Shown: positions 17,985 through 27,419 of the stretch, piece after piece
How the letters are laid out: each line of letters starts with the position of its first letter
Numbering within the stretch: position 1 is the first letter of the stretch
NCBI GenBank assembly: GCA_015075625.1
Contig: JABTTZ010000002.1
Coordinates: forward strand, 744,001-808,000
Direction: 5' to 3'
Source: Anaerolineales bacterium
GTDB lineage: Bacteria; Chloroflexota; Anaerolineae; Aggregatilineales; UBA2796
DNA length: 64,000 nucleotides
Made by a program: the position numbers and the translations under genes
The notes under the pieces: model-generated
Databases searched by the model: none
Seen by the model: the letters and a program-made list of their open reading frames with translations, nothing else
Told to the model about the DNA's origin: nothing

Positions 17985-19496
17985 ATGATCGGTCATACGT
18001 TGAACGAACGCTATCGTTTAGAGGAGGTCATCGGGGAGGGGGCAACCGCCACAGTCTACCGCGCTACAGATACACGTCTGCGGCGTACTGTCGCGGTGAA
18101 GATGCTGCTGCCGCATGTCCATAACAGCACTCGCCAGCGTTTTGAGCAAGAAGCGCTTGCCTCGGCACAGTTGAACCATCCGGGCATCATGCTCATTTAC
18201 GATGTGGGGCGAGATCGTGATTCTCACTACCTCGTTGTTGAACTCGTTCAAGGTCACCCCCTGTATGAGTATATCCCGGCACAGCCAGATGTGATTGCTC
18301 GCCTCGGCTATCATATCTGCCTCGCCCTTGATTACGCCCACCGCGCCGGATTCATTCATCGGGACATCAAGCCCGCCAACATTTATGTGACGGGCGAAGA
18401 ATCAATCAAACTGATGGACTTTGGCTTGGCAATTCCCGTTGATGGGGGGGTGAAGCGCGTCACCGCAATGGGATCGATCATTGGGACGCCCGCCTACCTT
18501 TCCCCCGAACAGGCGCAAGGCAAACGGCTTGACCCACGCACCGACCTCTACTCGCTTGGTGTTGTCCTTTATGAAATGGCAACAGGTCAACTTCCCTTTG
18601 ATTCCGAGGATATTTCAGCGATTCTGATTCAACAGGTGAACAAACAGCCCGTTCCCCCGCGTAATATTGCCCCGCACATCCCCTTGTGGTTGGACACGAT
18701 CATCCTCAAGGCATTGGAAAAGCAGCCTGATAACCGCTTTGCTTCGGCAGCAATCATGGCGGCGGCACTTCAAGCGGGGCTGAGCGGCACGGTCCGTTCT
18801 ACTGTCTCCAACGAAAGCCTGCCAAAACTTGTTGAACGTCCGCCGCAAATCAAAGCCGTCCTTGTGGATGATCATCCGTCTTTGCGTGCGCCACTCGCTG
18901 CCTACCTTGAACTATCCGGCGATATTACTGTCTTGGACGAAGGCAGCAACGGGCGAGAGGCGATCCAACTTGCCGAAAAGCATCAGCCGGATGTCTTGCT
19001 GCTGGATTTGAATATGCCTGTCATGGGTGGTTTGGATGCCCTGCCAGAGGTGAAGCGCGTCAGCCCTCGGACAAAAGTGTTGATTCTCACCGGACGGGAC
19101 GAAACGCCCTATGTCATGCGGGCGCTGCGCAGCGGGGCAAACGGGTATATTCTAAAGACCTCTACCGAACAAGAGGTGGTCAACGCCGTGAAGGATGTTT
19201 TTAGCGGGACCACTGTTTTGGGCAAGGGCATTGCCGAGCGTCTTGTCGAAGGCTTGAAGGGCGGCGGGCTTGACCCGCTGACAAACGAGGAACATCAGGT
19301 GCTGCGTGCTATTGCTGCCGGTTTCGAGGAAAACGATCAGATTGCCGAGCGTTTGGCAATTCCCCCAGACAGCGTGCCGCGCCTGCTGAAGGGGATCATA
19401 GACAAGTTGGGGGTTAAGACGCGCTCTGAAGCGGCGCTTATGGCGCTGCGGGCGGGCTGGATGACGGTGGACGACATTCGGGATATGACCCGCTAG
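17985..19496 (+). CDS. Ser/Thr kinase fused to a NarL-type response regulator (REC plus HTH)
   Basis: A 503-residue hybrid. Residues 1-265 are a Hanks kinase with GEGATATVYR, HRDIKPANIY and DFG (in LMDFGLAIP). Residues about 286-405 are a receiver domain: acidic pair in VLVDDHPS, phospho-acceptor Asp341 (DLLLDLNMP context), and the conserved Lys in YILKTST. Residues about 435-495 form a LuxR/NarL-like helix-turn-helix (LTNEEHQVLRAIAAG, then a recognition-helix region ending LGVKTRSEAALMAL). A one-piece protein therefore joins Ser/Thr phosphorylation to a DNA-binding response regulator. No histidine kinase is adjacent. Whether the kinase domain modifies its own receiver or HTH is unknown. The glycosyltransferase gene converges on it 22 bases beyond its stop. 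Confidence 0.9.
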   Translation: MIGHTLNERYRLEEVIGEGATATVYRATDTRLRRTVAVKMLLPHVHNSTRQRFEQEALASAQLNHPGIMLIYDVGRDRDSHYLVVELVQGHPLYEYIPAQPDVIARLGYHICLALDYAHRAGFIHRDIKPANIYVTGEESIKLMDFGLAIPVDGGVKRVTAMGSIIGTPAYLSPEQAQGKRLDPRTDLYSLGVVLYEMATGQLPFDSEDISAILIQQVNKQPVPPRNIAPHIPLWLDTIILKALEKQPDNRFASAAIMAAALQAGLSGTVRSTVSNESLPKLVERPPQIKAVLVDDHPSLRAPLAAYLELSGDITVLDEGSNGREAIQLAEKHQPDVLLLDLNMPVMGGLDALPEVKRVSPRTKVLILTGRDETPYVMRALRSGANGYILKTSTEQEVVNAVKDVFSGTTVLGKGIAERLVEGLKGGGLDPLTNEEHQVLRAIAAGFEENDQIAERLAIPPDSVPRLLKGIIDKLGVKTRSEAALMALRAGWMTVDDIRDMTR

Positions 19497-19499
19497 GGC

Positions 19500-19520
19500 G
19501 AGCCTTCGGCAGAGAGGCTC
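19500..19520. terminator. Short hairpin between convergent genes
   Basis: GAGCCT (19500-19505) and AGGCTC (19515-19520), a 6-base stem between the ends of the kinase-regulator gene and the convergent glycosyltransferase gene. No T tract; weak. Confidence 0.35.
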
Positions 19521-20637
19521 ACCCCTCCAACAAGCCAACCAACGCCTGCATTCGCTGGTCATAGGTATGGTGAGTGAGGACGTGATCGCGGGCGGCGCGT
19601 GCCATACCTTCCCGTTCCGTCGGGTGGGCAAGGTAGTGCATTGCCAATTCGCGCAAATGCGCCGGATCGCGGTACATGACGAGGTGTTTTCCCGGTGTAA
19701 ACCAGCGCGATATACCGGGGCGATCATCCGTAATTTGAAAGATGCCGCACGCTGCTGCCTCAAAAAGTCGCAAATTGCCCCCCCAACGCATAAACGTGCC
19801 ATGAGGGTTCACCTGAATTTTTGAGCCACATAGGACGCGCAGCATCGTCTCCCCAAGTGCCTCGCCCCGATACTGATCGCGCAGCGACTGTGGTATCCCG
19901 TGAATACTCCAAATGCCAAGCCCCAAATCGCGCACGGCGTTCAGCGCCTCCACCCGATCTCCGTAAAGTCGATCAGGGACAAGCGTCCCCACGAATCCTA
20001 ATTCACAGGCATAGCGCCCCTGTTCTTCGGGGGTCAATAGGTGTGGATGGTGAAACTCAGGATCACAGGCAGAGATGGGCAGCGCCTCCATCTTCTTGGC
20101 GCCAAGTTCCAGCCATTGAATCCCGTGATAGTAATCATTGACCAGAACCAGATCGTAAAGCGGCGCGGCAGCGCGTTCCATCGCATTGGAAAAGACCACC
20201 GGACTCACCCCGCTGAGGTAGACAATCTTCGTCCCCAAACGGCGGATCGCCGCCAACGTTTCGGTGTAAATGACGGTGTTCCCGCCGGAGAGCAAGAATG
20301 CCTCTGGGCGAAAACGGGCAACCTGATCGAGCAGGCGGCGGTTGCGGAGGCGATAATCGGGATTCAAGCGGGGAGCGTTGGCGTTCAGCGTCCCGCTCAG
20401 ACGGGCGAAAAGGCGATTCCCTTTGAAGCGTTCCATGTGCATTCCGCCGCCAAAAAGAGCGGGGGTGTTCCGAATAAAGCCCGCCACTTCATGCCCCTGT
20501 GCGCGGAGTGCTTTTGCCCAAAAATAAGCCCCCTGTGAAGGCGGAAAGAGGGGATCGGGCGCATCAGGAGGAAGGGTAGCCCGAAAGGTGGCAAGTTCTT
20601 GGGGGTGATGTAAGGATGCGGCGAGTAGAAACTTCAC
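19519..20637 (-). CDS. Glycosyltransferase, GT-B fold (Glyco_trans_1_2/CgeB type)
   Basis: A 372-residue soluble protein. The C-terminal domain carries LRLFEAAACGIFQITDD, then HLVMYRDPAHLRELAMHYLAHP and the closing helix RDHVLTHHTYDQRM, the pattern of the Glyco_trans_1_2 family, in which a conserved acidic residue and the ACG loop bind the nucleotide sugar. The N-terminal half holds a Rossmann-like acceptor domain (FLLSGGNTVIYTETLAAIRRLGTK). It probably adds a sugar to a cell-surface glycan or protein. It is a single gene, divergent from the hydrolase operon at 20775. Sugar donor and acceptor are unknown. Confidence 0.8.
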   Translation of the reverse strand: MKFLLAASLHHPQELATFRATLPPDAPDPLFPPSQGAYFWAKALRAQGHEVAGFIRNTPALFGGGMHMERFKGNRLFARLSGTLNANAPRLNPDYRLRNRRLLDQVARFRPEAFLLSGGNTVIYTETLAAIRRLGTKIVYLSGVSPVVFSNAMERAAAPLYDLVLVNDYYHGIQWLELGAKKMEALPISACDPEFHHPHLLTPEEQGRYACELGFVGTLVPDRLYGDRVEALNAVRDLGLGIWSIHGIPQSLRDQYRGEALGETMLRVLCGSKIQVNPHGTFMRWGGNLRLFEAAACGIFQITDDRPGISRWFTPGKHLVMYRDPAHLRELAMHYLAHPTEREGMARAARDHVLTHHTYDQRMQALVGLLEG

Positions 20638-20774
20638 GAATGTGCCTCACAGGTTTCAAGAACATCCCATAACGTGCAACAGTCCGCCGCGTCCTGAATA
20701 GAGAGCGGCGGTGGTTGGTGTTATAATCCTGAATACTGTGAGGAATCTTCTCTCACGTAGCCTAAAGGATTTTC

Positions 20775-21581
20775 ATGACCGGAACACTACCAACCATCCC
20801 ACTGCATTATACCGAACAGGGAAACGGATCGCCGCTTGTGCTGCTGCATGGTTTCCCTTTAAACAATCTGATTTGGGCGGAAACCGTCCGCACCCTCAGC
20901 GATCACTATCGGGTGATCACCCCCGATTTGCGTGGCTCTGGTAGCAGCCCCTTCACAGATCGCAGCATGTATCACATGGAAACACTTGCCGAGGATGTCC
21001 TTGCTCTGCTAGACAAACTGGGCATTGAAAAAGCCAGCATCATGGGACACAGCATGGGTGGCTATGTGACACTTGCCCTCTGGCGGCTTGCCCCCGAACG
21101 GTTCTTAAGCATGGGCTTGGTCAGCACACACGCTTGGGCGGATACTGATGAAGGGCGCAAAGGGCGTGAGGCGCTTGCCGAAAAAGTCTTTATGAATGGC
21201 TCGAAAGAAGCCGCCGATGCGATGATGCCCAAGATGTTTGCCCCAGAAACGCCCTCTGATGAATCATTCATTGAGTCTGTGCGGGCGATGATGGTGGCAA
21301 CAAACCCGATTAGCGTGGTGGGGATGTTGCGGGGAATGGCGGCACGCCCCGATTCCAGCTCACTGTTACCCGATATAACTGTTCCCGTTGCCGTGCTGCA
21401 CGGTGATCATGATGCGCTGATCCCCTTCCACCGTGCAGAAACGATGGCAGCTGCCATGCCCGATGCTGTCCTGTTTACCATTGAACAGGCTGGACATATG
21501 CCCATGCTGGAACAGCCCCAAGCCACAGCAGCCGCCATTCGTCATTTCTTAAGCAAGGCACTACCCGACACCCGCACATGA
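20775..21581 (+). CDS. Alpha/beta hydrolase
   Basis: A 268-residue alpha/beta hydrolase. Oxyanion motif HGFPLN near the start, nucleophile elbow GHSMGG (about residue 93), acid in LHGDHDALIP and base His in EQAGHMPMLEQP complete the triad. It has the size and spacing of the haloperoxidase/3-oxoadipate enol-lactonase group, but substrate cannot be set from these motifs. No signal peptide, so cytoplasmic. AAGGA sits just before the ATG, and a TATAAT lies at 20722-20727. Its stop overlaps the start of the Yip1-like gene (ATGA), making it the first gene of a four-gene operon. Confidence 0.88.
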   Translation: MTGTLPTIPLHYTEQGNGSPLVLLHGFPLNNLIWAETVRTLSDHYRVITPDLRGSGSSPFTDRSMYHMETLAEDVLALLDKLGIEKASIMGHSMGGYVTLALWRLAPERFLSMGLVSTHAWADTDEGRKGREALAEKVFMNGSKEAADAMMPKMFAPETPSDESFIESVRAMMVATNPISVVGMLRGMAARPDSSSLLPDITVPVAVLHGDHDALIPFHRAETMAAAMPDAVLFTIEQAGHMPMLEQPQATAAAIRHFLSKALPDTRT

Positions 21582-22417
21582 CCGAAACACCCCCCCGCCG
21601 CCTAGCCGCACGCCCGAAAGGACTTTCCGCCAATATAGGGGCGACACTCACGCAGCCGATCAGCCTCTTTCGTTCCCTTGTCGAAGCACCGCAAAGGCAG
21701 TGGCTAACTATCGCCTTGATTGTGTTGATCCTCGTTGGTCTTGCCGCCGTGCGGTTTGATGCACGCCTACGAGAGAGTGCTGCTGGCGGGATAGCCACAG
21801 AGGGCGGCGTTCCCATCAGCCCAAGCGGTGGCGGCGGCGTTCCGCCACCCGGTGGTGGTGGTGGCGGCGTTCCGCCGCCCAGTGGCGGGGGTGGCGACCT
21901 CGGTGGGGGCGGAACAGCGCCCCCTACCACTGCAGATGTGGGGACGGTTTGGACAACGGCGCTGCTTGCCGGAACGCGCCTCGCCCTTATGTGGGGGGGA
22001 ATGGCGATTCTCCTCAGCCTCGTCTCGCTCTTGCAAGGGCGTGCGCCGGATATGGCATTAAACCTTCATGTGGCAATCTGGTCAAGCCTCCCTCTCGGCG
22101 TGATGGCGCTCCTCCAGATCATTTACTATGGGATGGGGGGGGCGGTGGGCGGCGGCGGACTTCCGACTCTGATACAGGAATGGGCTGGCTTCCAGACCGC
22201 ATCCCCTACAGGGCAGGCGCTGCTCCTTGCCGCGGCTGGACAGGTGACACTTTTTTGGCTGTGGTCGCTGCTCTTGCTCTATTTTGGAGCGCGACACTCC
22301 CTGAAAGGATCGGTATTCGCCGCTTTGGTGGTGACGCTTCTCTGGGCGGTTATCGTGATCGCCCTCCCCGTGATCAGCGGGGCGGTGAAAGCGCCCATCT
22401 CTGCGGCACTCCCGTAG
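21578..22417 (+). CDS. Yip1-like integral membrane protein with Gly/Pro-rich loop
   Basis: A 279-residue protein with one N-terminal membrane segment (about residues 47-62), a very glycine- and proline-rich loop (about 75-115, GGGGVPPPGG-type repeats), then four membrane segments. The spacing of the last four helices and the short loop between them fit the Yip1 domain seen in bacterial membrane proteins of unknown role. It overlaps the hydrolase stop by four bases and lies 19 bases before the ABC ATPase gene. It might serve as membrane partner of that ATPase, which has no FtsX-type permease here; this is inference. Confidence 0.6.
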   Translation: MTETPPRRLAARPKGLSANIGATLTQPISLFRSLVEAPQRQWLTIALIVLILVGLAAVRFDARLRESAAGGIATEGGVPISPSGGGGVPPPGGGGGGVPPPSGGGGDLGGGGTAPPTTADVGTVWTTALLAGTRLALMWGGMAILLSLVSLLQGRAPDMALNLHVAIWSSLPLGVMALLQIIYYGMGGAVGGGGLPTLIQEWAGFQTASPTGQALLLAAAGQVTLFWLWSLLLLYFGARHSLKGSVFAALVVTLLWAVIVIALPVISGAVKAPISAALP

Positions 22418-22436
22418 TTCCACCGGTACAGACGTT

Positions 22437-23165
22437 ATGTCATACATCATCGGGCGCGGTCTGCATAAATTCTTCCCCATGGGCGAGAGTGATCTGCATG
22501 TCCTCAAGGGGATTGATGTCACCATTGAACGCGGTCAGTTCACGGCGATTATGGGTGCGAGTGGGTCAGGCAAAAGCACATTGATGTACCTCCTCGGCGG
22601 GTTGGATCAAGTTAGCGAAGGGGAGATTGTCATTGGCGGGCAGCGTGTGGATCGCTTAACGGGCGACGAACTGGCGCACTTCCGCCAGCGGATGATGGGC
22701 TTCATCTTTCAACAGTACTACCTTGTGCCAACGATGAATGTCCTCGAAAATGTTGCTCTACCGGGGATTTTCGGGGGGTTGAGTCGGGATCGGCGGGAGG
22801 AACGCGCCTTTCGTCTCTTGGATTATTTGGGGATGGCAGAAAAGGTTGATCAGCGCCCAAACCAACTTTCCGGTGGGCAGCAGCAGCGGGTTGCCATTGC
22901 GCGGGCGCTTTTTACCAACCCGCCGATCATCATGGGCGATGAGCCAACGGGCGCTCTGGACAGCAAGACGGGGACAATTGTCATGCGGCTGCTGCGCACC
23001 CTAGCGACAAAACACGGCAAAACCGTGATCGTCGTCTCCCACGATGCAAGCATAGAGCGTTGGGCAGATCGCATGTTGTTTTTGCGCGATGGACAGATCG
23101 AACGGGATTGGCTCTCGGATCGTGAGGCATACCCCGACCCCCTTTTGGAGGATGACGAACGTTGA
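22437..23165 (+). CDS. ABC transporter ATP-binding protein, LolD/MacB family
   Basis: A 242-residue ATPase. Walker [10 protein letters not shown] (40-48), Q-loop within [16 protein letters not shown], signature LSGGQQQR (about 143-150), Walker [13 protein letters not shown] and the switch His in VVSHD are all intact. The GALD ending and NVLENVALP motif are typical of the LolD/MacB/FtsE-like group, which works with FtsX-type permeases in lipoprotein release or mechanotransmission. No such permease is adjacent; the neighbours are a Yip1-like membrane protein and a secreted CARDB protein. The gene overlaps the next (TTGA). Confidence 0.93.
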   Translation: MSYIIGRGLHKFFPMGESDLHVLKGIDVTIERGQFTAIMGASGSGKSTLMYLLGGLDQVSEGEIVIGGQRVDRLTGDELAHFRQRMMGFIFQQYYLVPTMNVLENVALPGIFGGLSRDRREERAFRLLDYLGMAEKVDQRPNQLSGGQQQRVAIARALFTNPPIIMGDEPTGALDSKTGTIVMRLLRTLATKHGKTVIVVSHDASIERWADRMLFLRDGQIERDWLSDREAYPDPLLEDDER

Positions 23166-23176
23166 TTCAGCAAGAG

Positions 23177-25180
23177 ATGAAGGTGACTCTAAGACGAACC
23201 CTGGTTGGTCTCTTGTGGCTTATTGCCGCCGTGCTTCTGCTTGGGCAGCAGCCTGCCGCTGCCCAAGACGATCCACCCACTGCCACGCCACCTCCCCCCC
23301 CCGGTCCGCTCCAGATCAACCGTGTTGAGCCGACGACCCTCCTTGCTGGAAAAGGTGGGGTTATCTCCATCTTTGGGGCAAATTTCACCTCTGGCAGCGT
23401 TGTCCGCTTGGTGGGATGGGGGTTCGTCGATACACGCTTCATCAACAGTGGGGCGATCACCGCCTCGATCAATGATTCTGTCCCCGCTGGACAGTATGGG
23501 ATTGAGGTGAACGATCCAGTAACAGGCGTTCGCCAAGCGCCCTTCCCCCTTCTCTTGCTGGCTCAAACACCCACCCCCAGCCCTGAGCCAACCCTTAAAC
23601 CGGGTGAGCCGTCTCTCGTCGTCAGTTCCTTCAGCAGCATCCCCGCCGTTGTCCGTGCCGGGGATGAATTCACCGTTCGGTTCACCCTTGTCAATCGGGG
23701 GGAGCGTCCGGCGCTAGGCGTTACGGCGGCGGTTGATTCGGGCGGGAAATTTGCCTCGGCGGGCGGACAAGGGGCAGTAAACGTCGCGGATATTGGCGTG
23801 GGGCGAAGTGCCACAGTGACATTGCAAGCGGTGGCAGCCGCAGACGCTCCGGCAGGGGCAACCGTATTTACAATTGCCCTGAAATACCGCGATCTCGAAC
23901 CAAAGAACTACGAGACAAAGGTGACCATCACCGTCACTGTCGCGGTGAAGGAAGCGGGTGTCACGCAGTTGGCGCTTGACCGCTACGCAATCACACCCGA
24001 AAACCCCGCCCCCGGACAGGCGGTTGATGTATTCATGGTCATCGCCAACATTGGCAGCGAGACGGCACGCGGCGCAGCGCTGAGTTTTAAGGCGGAAAAT
24101 GCCGCGCTCTTGCCGGGATTGGGGGGCAGCACCTTCGCGCTAGGGGATATTTCGCCGGGGGAAACTGTTGAGATTTCCGTCCCGATGATCGTCAATACGG
24201 CGGCGAAACCGGGCGCACAACCGCAGAGCATTGCCCTGACCAGCATCTTGAGTGATGGGAAAACGCAAGAAAATGCGGCGATAATCACCATTAATGTGGC
24301 GGCGGCGGGGGTCAAAGCGGCGCTTATGCTGCTGCAATCCTACAACGCCGATGTCGATCCGATCACGCCGGGGGCAAAATTTACCCTCAAGATGGTGCTG
24401 CAAAACGCCGGAAATGATTCCGCCGAGAATATCCTATTGACCTTTGGAACAGTGGAAAAATCGGGTGGTTCGTCGGGGGGGAGCGGCGATGGCAGCGGCG
24501 GTACAGGCGGCGGGACAAGTTCCACGCCAAGCGAAACGTTTGCCCCCATTGGAAGCGGGGGGACGATTTTGGTGGGCGATATTCCGATGGGCGAGAGCAA
24601 GACGATTGAGCAGATGTTCATGACCAATGGCACAGTGGCGAGCGGAATTTACAACCTCCCTATTACGCTCATCTATCGTCGTGGTGATGGCAGTGAGGGG
24701 AAAGACACCCTTCGCGCCGGACTCATCGTTGTTGCCCTTCCCGATCTGACAATCAACGTTGAGCAGCCCCTTTTAGAGACGGTCAATGTCGGTGAGCCTG
24801 CCAGCGTAGCGCTGACCGTTGTGAACAATGGGAGTGGGACGGTCTCCATGATCGATGCCGAAACGCGGGTGACCAATGGCACATTGATGGGAAACGCTAC
24901 CCAACAGCTAACGCCCTTAGCCAGCGGGGAAGATGTAACCATCCGCGCCGATATCATGGCACTAGCGGAAGGCGATATGACGGTGACAGTGGTCATTCGT
25001 TACCGTGATGCGCTGCGCCAAACGCGAGAGATCCTCCGCGAATTTCGGGCGGTGGCAGTTCAACCGCCTCCGCTGCCCACCTTTGAACCTGTAGAGCCAA
25101 CGCCGACGCCTTCGCCCACCCCTTCCCAAGAAGACACCCTGCGGCGCATCCTTTTGGGGTTGTTGGGCTTGGGGAATTAA
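23177..25180 (+). CDS. Secreted IPT/CARDB-repeat surface protein
   Basis: A 667-residue exported protein. A signal peptide ([20 protein letters not shown], ending near QQPAAAQ) precedes an IPT/TIG-like domain (about 35-120) and then four or so CARDB-like beta domains of about 100-120 residues (repeated [36 protein letters not shown] motifs). A Gly/Ser-rich linker lies within the third. The end is Pro/Thr-rich ([14 protein letters not shown]). CARDB domains are adhesion modules of cell surface proteins. A TTG at 23162 overlaps the ABC ATPase stop and is an alternative start; the ATG at 23177 gives the better signal peptide. It is last in the operon with hydrolase, Yip1-like and ABC genes. Confidence 0.75.
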   Translation: MKVTLRRTLVGLLWLIAAVLLLGQQPAAAQDDPPTATPPPPPGPLQINRVEPTTLLAGKGGVISIFGANFTSGSVVRLVGWGFVDTRFINSGAITASINDSVPAGQYGIEVNDPVTGVRQAPFPLLLLAQTPTPSPEPTLKPGEPSLVVSSFSSIPAVVRAGDEFTVRFTLVNRGERPALGVTAAVDSGGKFASAGGQGAVNVADIGVGRSATVTLQAVAAADAPAGATVFTIALKYRDLEPKNYETKVTITVTVAVKEAGVTQLALDRYAITPENPAPGQAVDVFMVIANIGSETARGAALSFKAENAALLPGLGGSTFALGDISPGETVEISVPMIVNTAAKPGAQPQSIALTSILSDGKTQENAAIITINVAAAGVKAALMLLQSYNADVDPITPGAKFTLKMVLQNAGNDSAENILLTFGTVEKSGGSSGGSGDGSGGTGGGTSSTPSETFAPIGSGGTILVGDIPMGESKTIEQMFMTNGTVASGIYNLPITLIYRRGDGSEGKDTLRAGLIVVALPDLTINVEQPLLETVNVGEPASVALTVVNNGSGTVSMIDAETRVTNGTLMGNATQQLTPLASGEDVTIRADIMALAEGDMTVTVVIRYRDALRQTREILREFRAVAVQPPPLPTFEPVEPTPTPSPTPSQEDTLRRILLGLLGLGN

Positions 25181-25414
25181 TCGGGAGGGCGAAACATCTC
25201 CTGAAATCAACCTCCCCTAGAGAACTTGGATACCCCCTAACCCGCTCCCCACAAATGGAGAGCGGAACTTCCTCCCTTTCTCTGTTTGTGGGCTGAGGGG
25301 CGTGCCTACAAAACAAAAATTCCCCATGCTTCGCGTCTCGCCAAACATTAACGGGCAGCGGGCAATTTTTCCCGTACAATTGAACGGATAGTCTTTCAGC
25401 AAAGGAAGTAGCGG

Positions 25415-26539
25415 ATGCCCAACGAAACAATTTCGCGGCGCGGCTTTCTGATTGCCATAACCGGCTCAGCAGTGGCGGCGGCGGCGGGCTGCCGCCCAAC
25501 AAACGCCCCACCCGCCCCAACGCTCTATGTGCCGGGGAGCGACCCGAAACCAATCACGCCCACCGCCCCACCGCCGACCTCGGTACCGGTGGCAAATGCC
25601 CCCCGCGATCCCCTTTTTGGCAAACTCACTTACGATTCTACCATCCTCACCGATGTCTCGAACCTCTACGTGACGCAGTATGATTACAATAACACGCCAG
25701 AGGTTGATGCCGCCACATGGACATTCACCGTAGATGGCTTGGTGAACACCCCGCAGACCTATAGTCTAGAGGCAATCAAGGCGCTGCCTGCCCATGAGGA
25801 TATGCGCGTCTTGGAGTGCATCAGCAACCCCGTTGGCGGCACGCTCATTGGCAACCTGATGTGGAAGGGTGTCCTCTTTGAGCAAATCCTGAGCCAAGTG
25901 GGGCTGAAGGCGGACGCCACACACGCCCGTTTTTATGCGGCGGATGGCTATGAGACAAGCGTTGCCCTCGAGTGGATTACCCAACCGAACGTCCTGCTTG
26001 CCTATGAGATGAATGGCGAACCGCTGACAACCGTACACGGCTTTCCGCTGCGCATCCATATGCCCGGACTGTACGGACAGAAGATGCCACGCTGGTTGAC
26101 CCGTATTGAATTTATTGATTACGAATTCGAGGGGTTTTGGGAGAGTCGCGGCTGGTCTAAGACGGCGGCGATCAAGACGAAATCGATCATCCGCCAACCT
26201 ACCGATAACGATCCTGTGCAGAGCGGAACGGTGGTTGTCTTGCAGGGGGTTGCCGTCGCCGGAAAACGGGCAATCCGCACCGTTGAGGTGCAGATTGAAG
26301 GCGGGGATTGGCTGCCTGCCACGATCAAAGCCCCGGCTGAAGACTCCCCCCTTGCCTGGACGCAGTGGTGGTTTGAGTACGTGATCCCCGCGCCGGGCGC
26401 TTATCAATTTTCGGTACGGGCGACGGACGAGACGGGCTACACCCAAATGACCGTCGCTGAAGGCGTCTTTGGCGGGGCATTCCCCGATGGCACGGATAAG
26501 ATTCACCGCGTGTCCATTCGCAGTCAGGAGAATTCATGA
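25415..26539 (+). CDS. Tat-exported molybdopterin oxidoreductase (sulfite-oxidase family)
   Basis: A 374-residue protein. The N-terminus SRRGFL (residues 7-12) is a twin-arginine export motif, followed by a hydrophobic stretch ending AAAAGC, which also looks like a lipobox. The body is the oxidoreductase molybdopterin domain of the sulfite oxidase family: MRVLECIS with the Mo-ligand Cys near 134, and HGFPLRIHMPGLYGQKMPRWL. A dimerisation beta domain (Mo-co_dimer) closes the protein (GTVVVLQGVAVAGKRAIRTVEVQ). Its ATGA overlap with the cytochrome gene suggests electrons pass to that heme protein. Substrate unknown: sulfite, or a methionine-sulfoxide or nitrate role, cannot be told. Confidence 0.88.
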   Translation: MPNETISRRGFLIAITGSAVAAAAGCRPTNAPPAPTLYVPGSDPKPITPTAPPPTSVPVANAPRDPLFGKLTYDSTILTDVSNLYVTQYDYNNTPEVDAATWTFTVDGLVNTPQTYSLEAIKALPAHEDMRVLECISNPVGGTLIGNLMWKGVLFEQILSQVGLKADATHARFYAADGYETSVALEWITQPNVLLAYEMNGEPLTTVHGFPLRIHMPGLYGQKMPRWLTRIEFIDYEFEGFWESRGWSKTAAIKTKSIIRQPTDNDPVQSGTVVVLQGVAVAGKRAIRTVEVQIEGGDWLPATIKAPAEDSPLAWTQWWFEYVIPAPGAYQFSVRATDETGYTQMTVAEGVFGGAFPDGTDKIHRVSIRSQENS

Positions 26540-27357
26540 CCGCGCCAGAAGAACGTGCTGTCCATGTCCAGAAGCGCCCGCGCCGCCGCTTGTGGCTTAT
26601 CCTCGGCGGGCTAGTGGGGGTCTTGATCGTCCTCGGTGGTGGTGGCTTTCTGGTTGGCACGGCGTTGGAAGAACAAGATACCTTCTGCGCCTCGTGCCAC
26701 ACTCCCTCCGAAGTGACCTACTTCAACCGCGCTTATATGGCGCTTGACCAACCTGCCGAAACGACGGTTGATCTCGCCACCGCCCATTACCGCGCTGCTC
26801 AAGCCAGCAGAACGGTGTTCAAGTGCATTGACTGCCATCGGGGGGATGCCGGACTCAGCCACCGCGTGACGGCGCTGGCGCTAGGCGCCTATGATGCAGT
26901 AGTGTTCTTCGCCGGACGGGACGATCCCACGATTGAAAAGCACAAAACGAAAACAGGCTGGTTGGCGAACGCCGCCTGCACCACCTGTCATGGCGAGACG
27001 CTGCTCTACCTTGATGGGATCAACAACCACTTTCACAGCTACCTACCAGCGGCGCGGGTGGCGCTAGAGCGCGGCGGGACGCTGCGGATTAGCGACGCCG
27101 TGCGGGAGAGCGGGCGCGAGGGCGCACGGGTGAACAGCAGCGGCGAAAGCCCCTTCACCCTAAAAACCATTGATGGGGTCGTTCCCATCCAGTGTTCAGA
27201 TTGCCACCAGCCACACAAGGCACAGCCAGAGAGCGCCACATCCTATTTCATGGCAAAAGATCTGCGCATTGCCACCTGCGTCGATTGCCATATCGCTGCC
27301 AAACAAGGACCGCAAAGCGTCCGCGAATTATCGGGGGAGGAAGGGGAGGGCGACTAG
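26536..27357 (+). CDS. Membrane-anchored pentaheme cytochrome c (NapC/NirT-like)
   Basis: A 273-residue protein with basic N-terminal tail, one membrane anchor (about residues 24-44), then five c-type heme sites, CASCH, CIDCH, CTTCH, CSDCH and CVDCH. The spacing and the anchor resemble NapC/NirT quinol dehydrogenases, which usually have four hemes, so one is extra. It is exported with hemes on the outer face. Translation overlaps the molybdopterin gene by four bases, and the GMC oxidoreductase gene follows 60 bases later, so this is likely the electron carrier between the two. Physiological donors are inferred. Confidence 0.85.
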   Translation: MTAPEERAVHVQKRPRRRLWLILGGLVGVLIVLGGGGFLVGTALEEQDTFCASCHTPSEVTYFNRAYMALDQPAETTVDLATAHYRAAQASRTVFKCIDCHRGDAGLSHRVTALALGAYDAVVFFAGRDDPTIEKHKTKTGWLANAACTTCHGETLLYLDGINNHFHSYLPAARVALERGGTLRISDAVRESGREGARVNSSGESPFTLKTIDGVVPIQCSDCHQPHKAQPESATSYFMAKDLRIATCVDCHIAAKQGPQSVRELSGEEGEGD

Positions 27358-27419
27358 CCATTCCTTCCAAATGGCGCTATAAACCCACAACGCTCTAAGA
27401 ATAGGTGTAAAACCAACCC

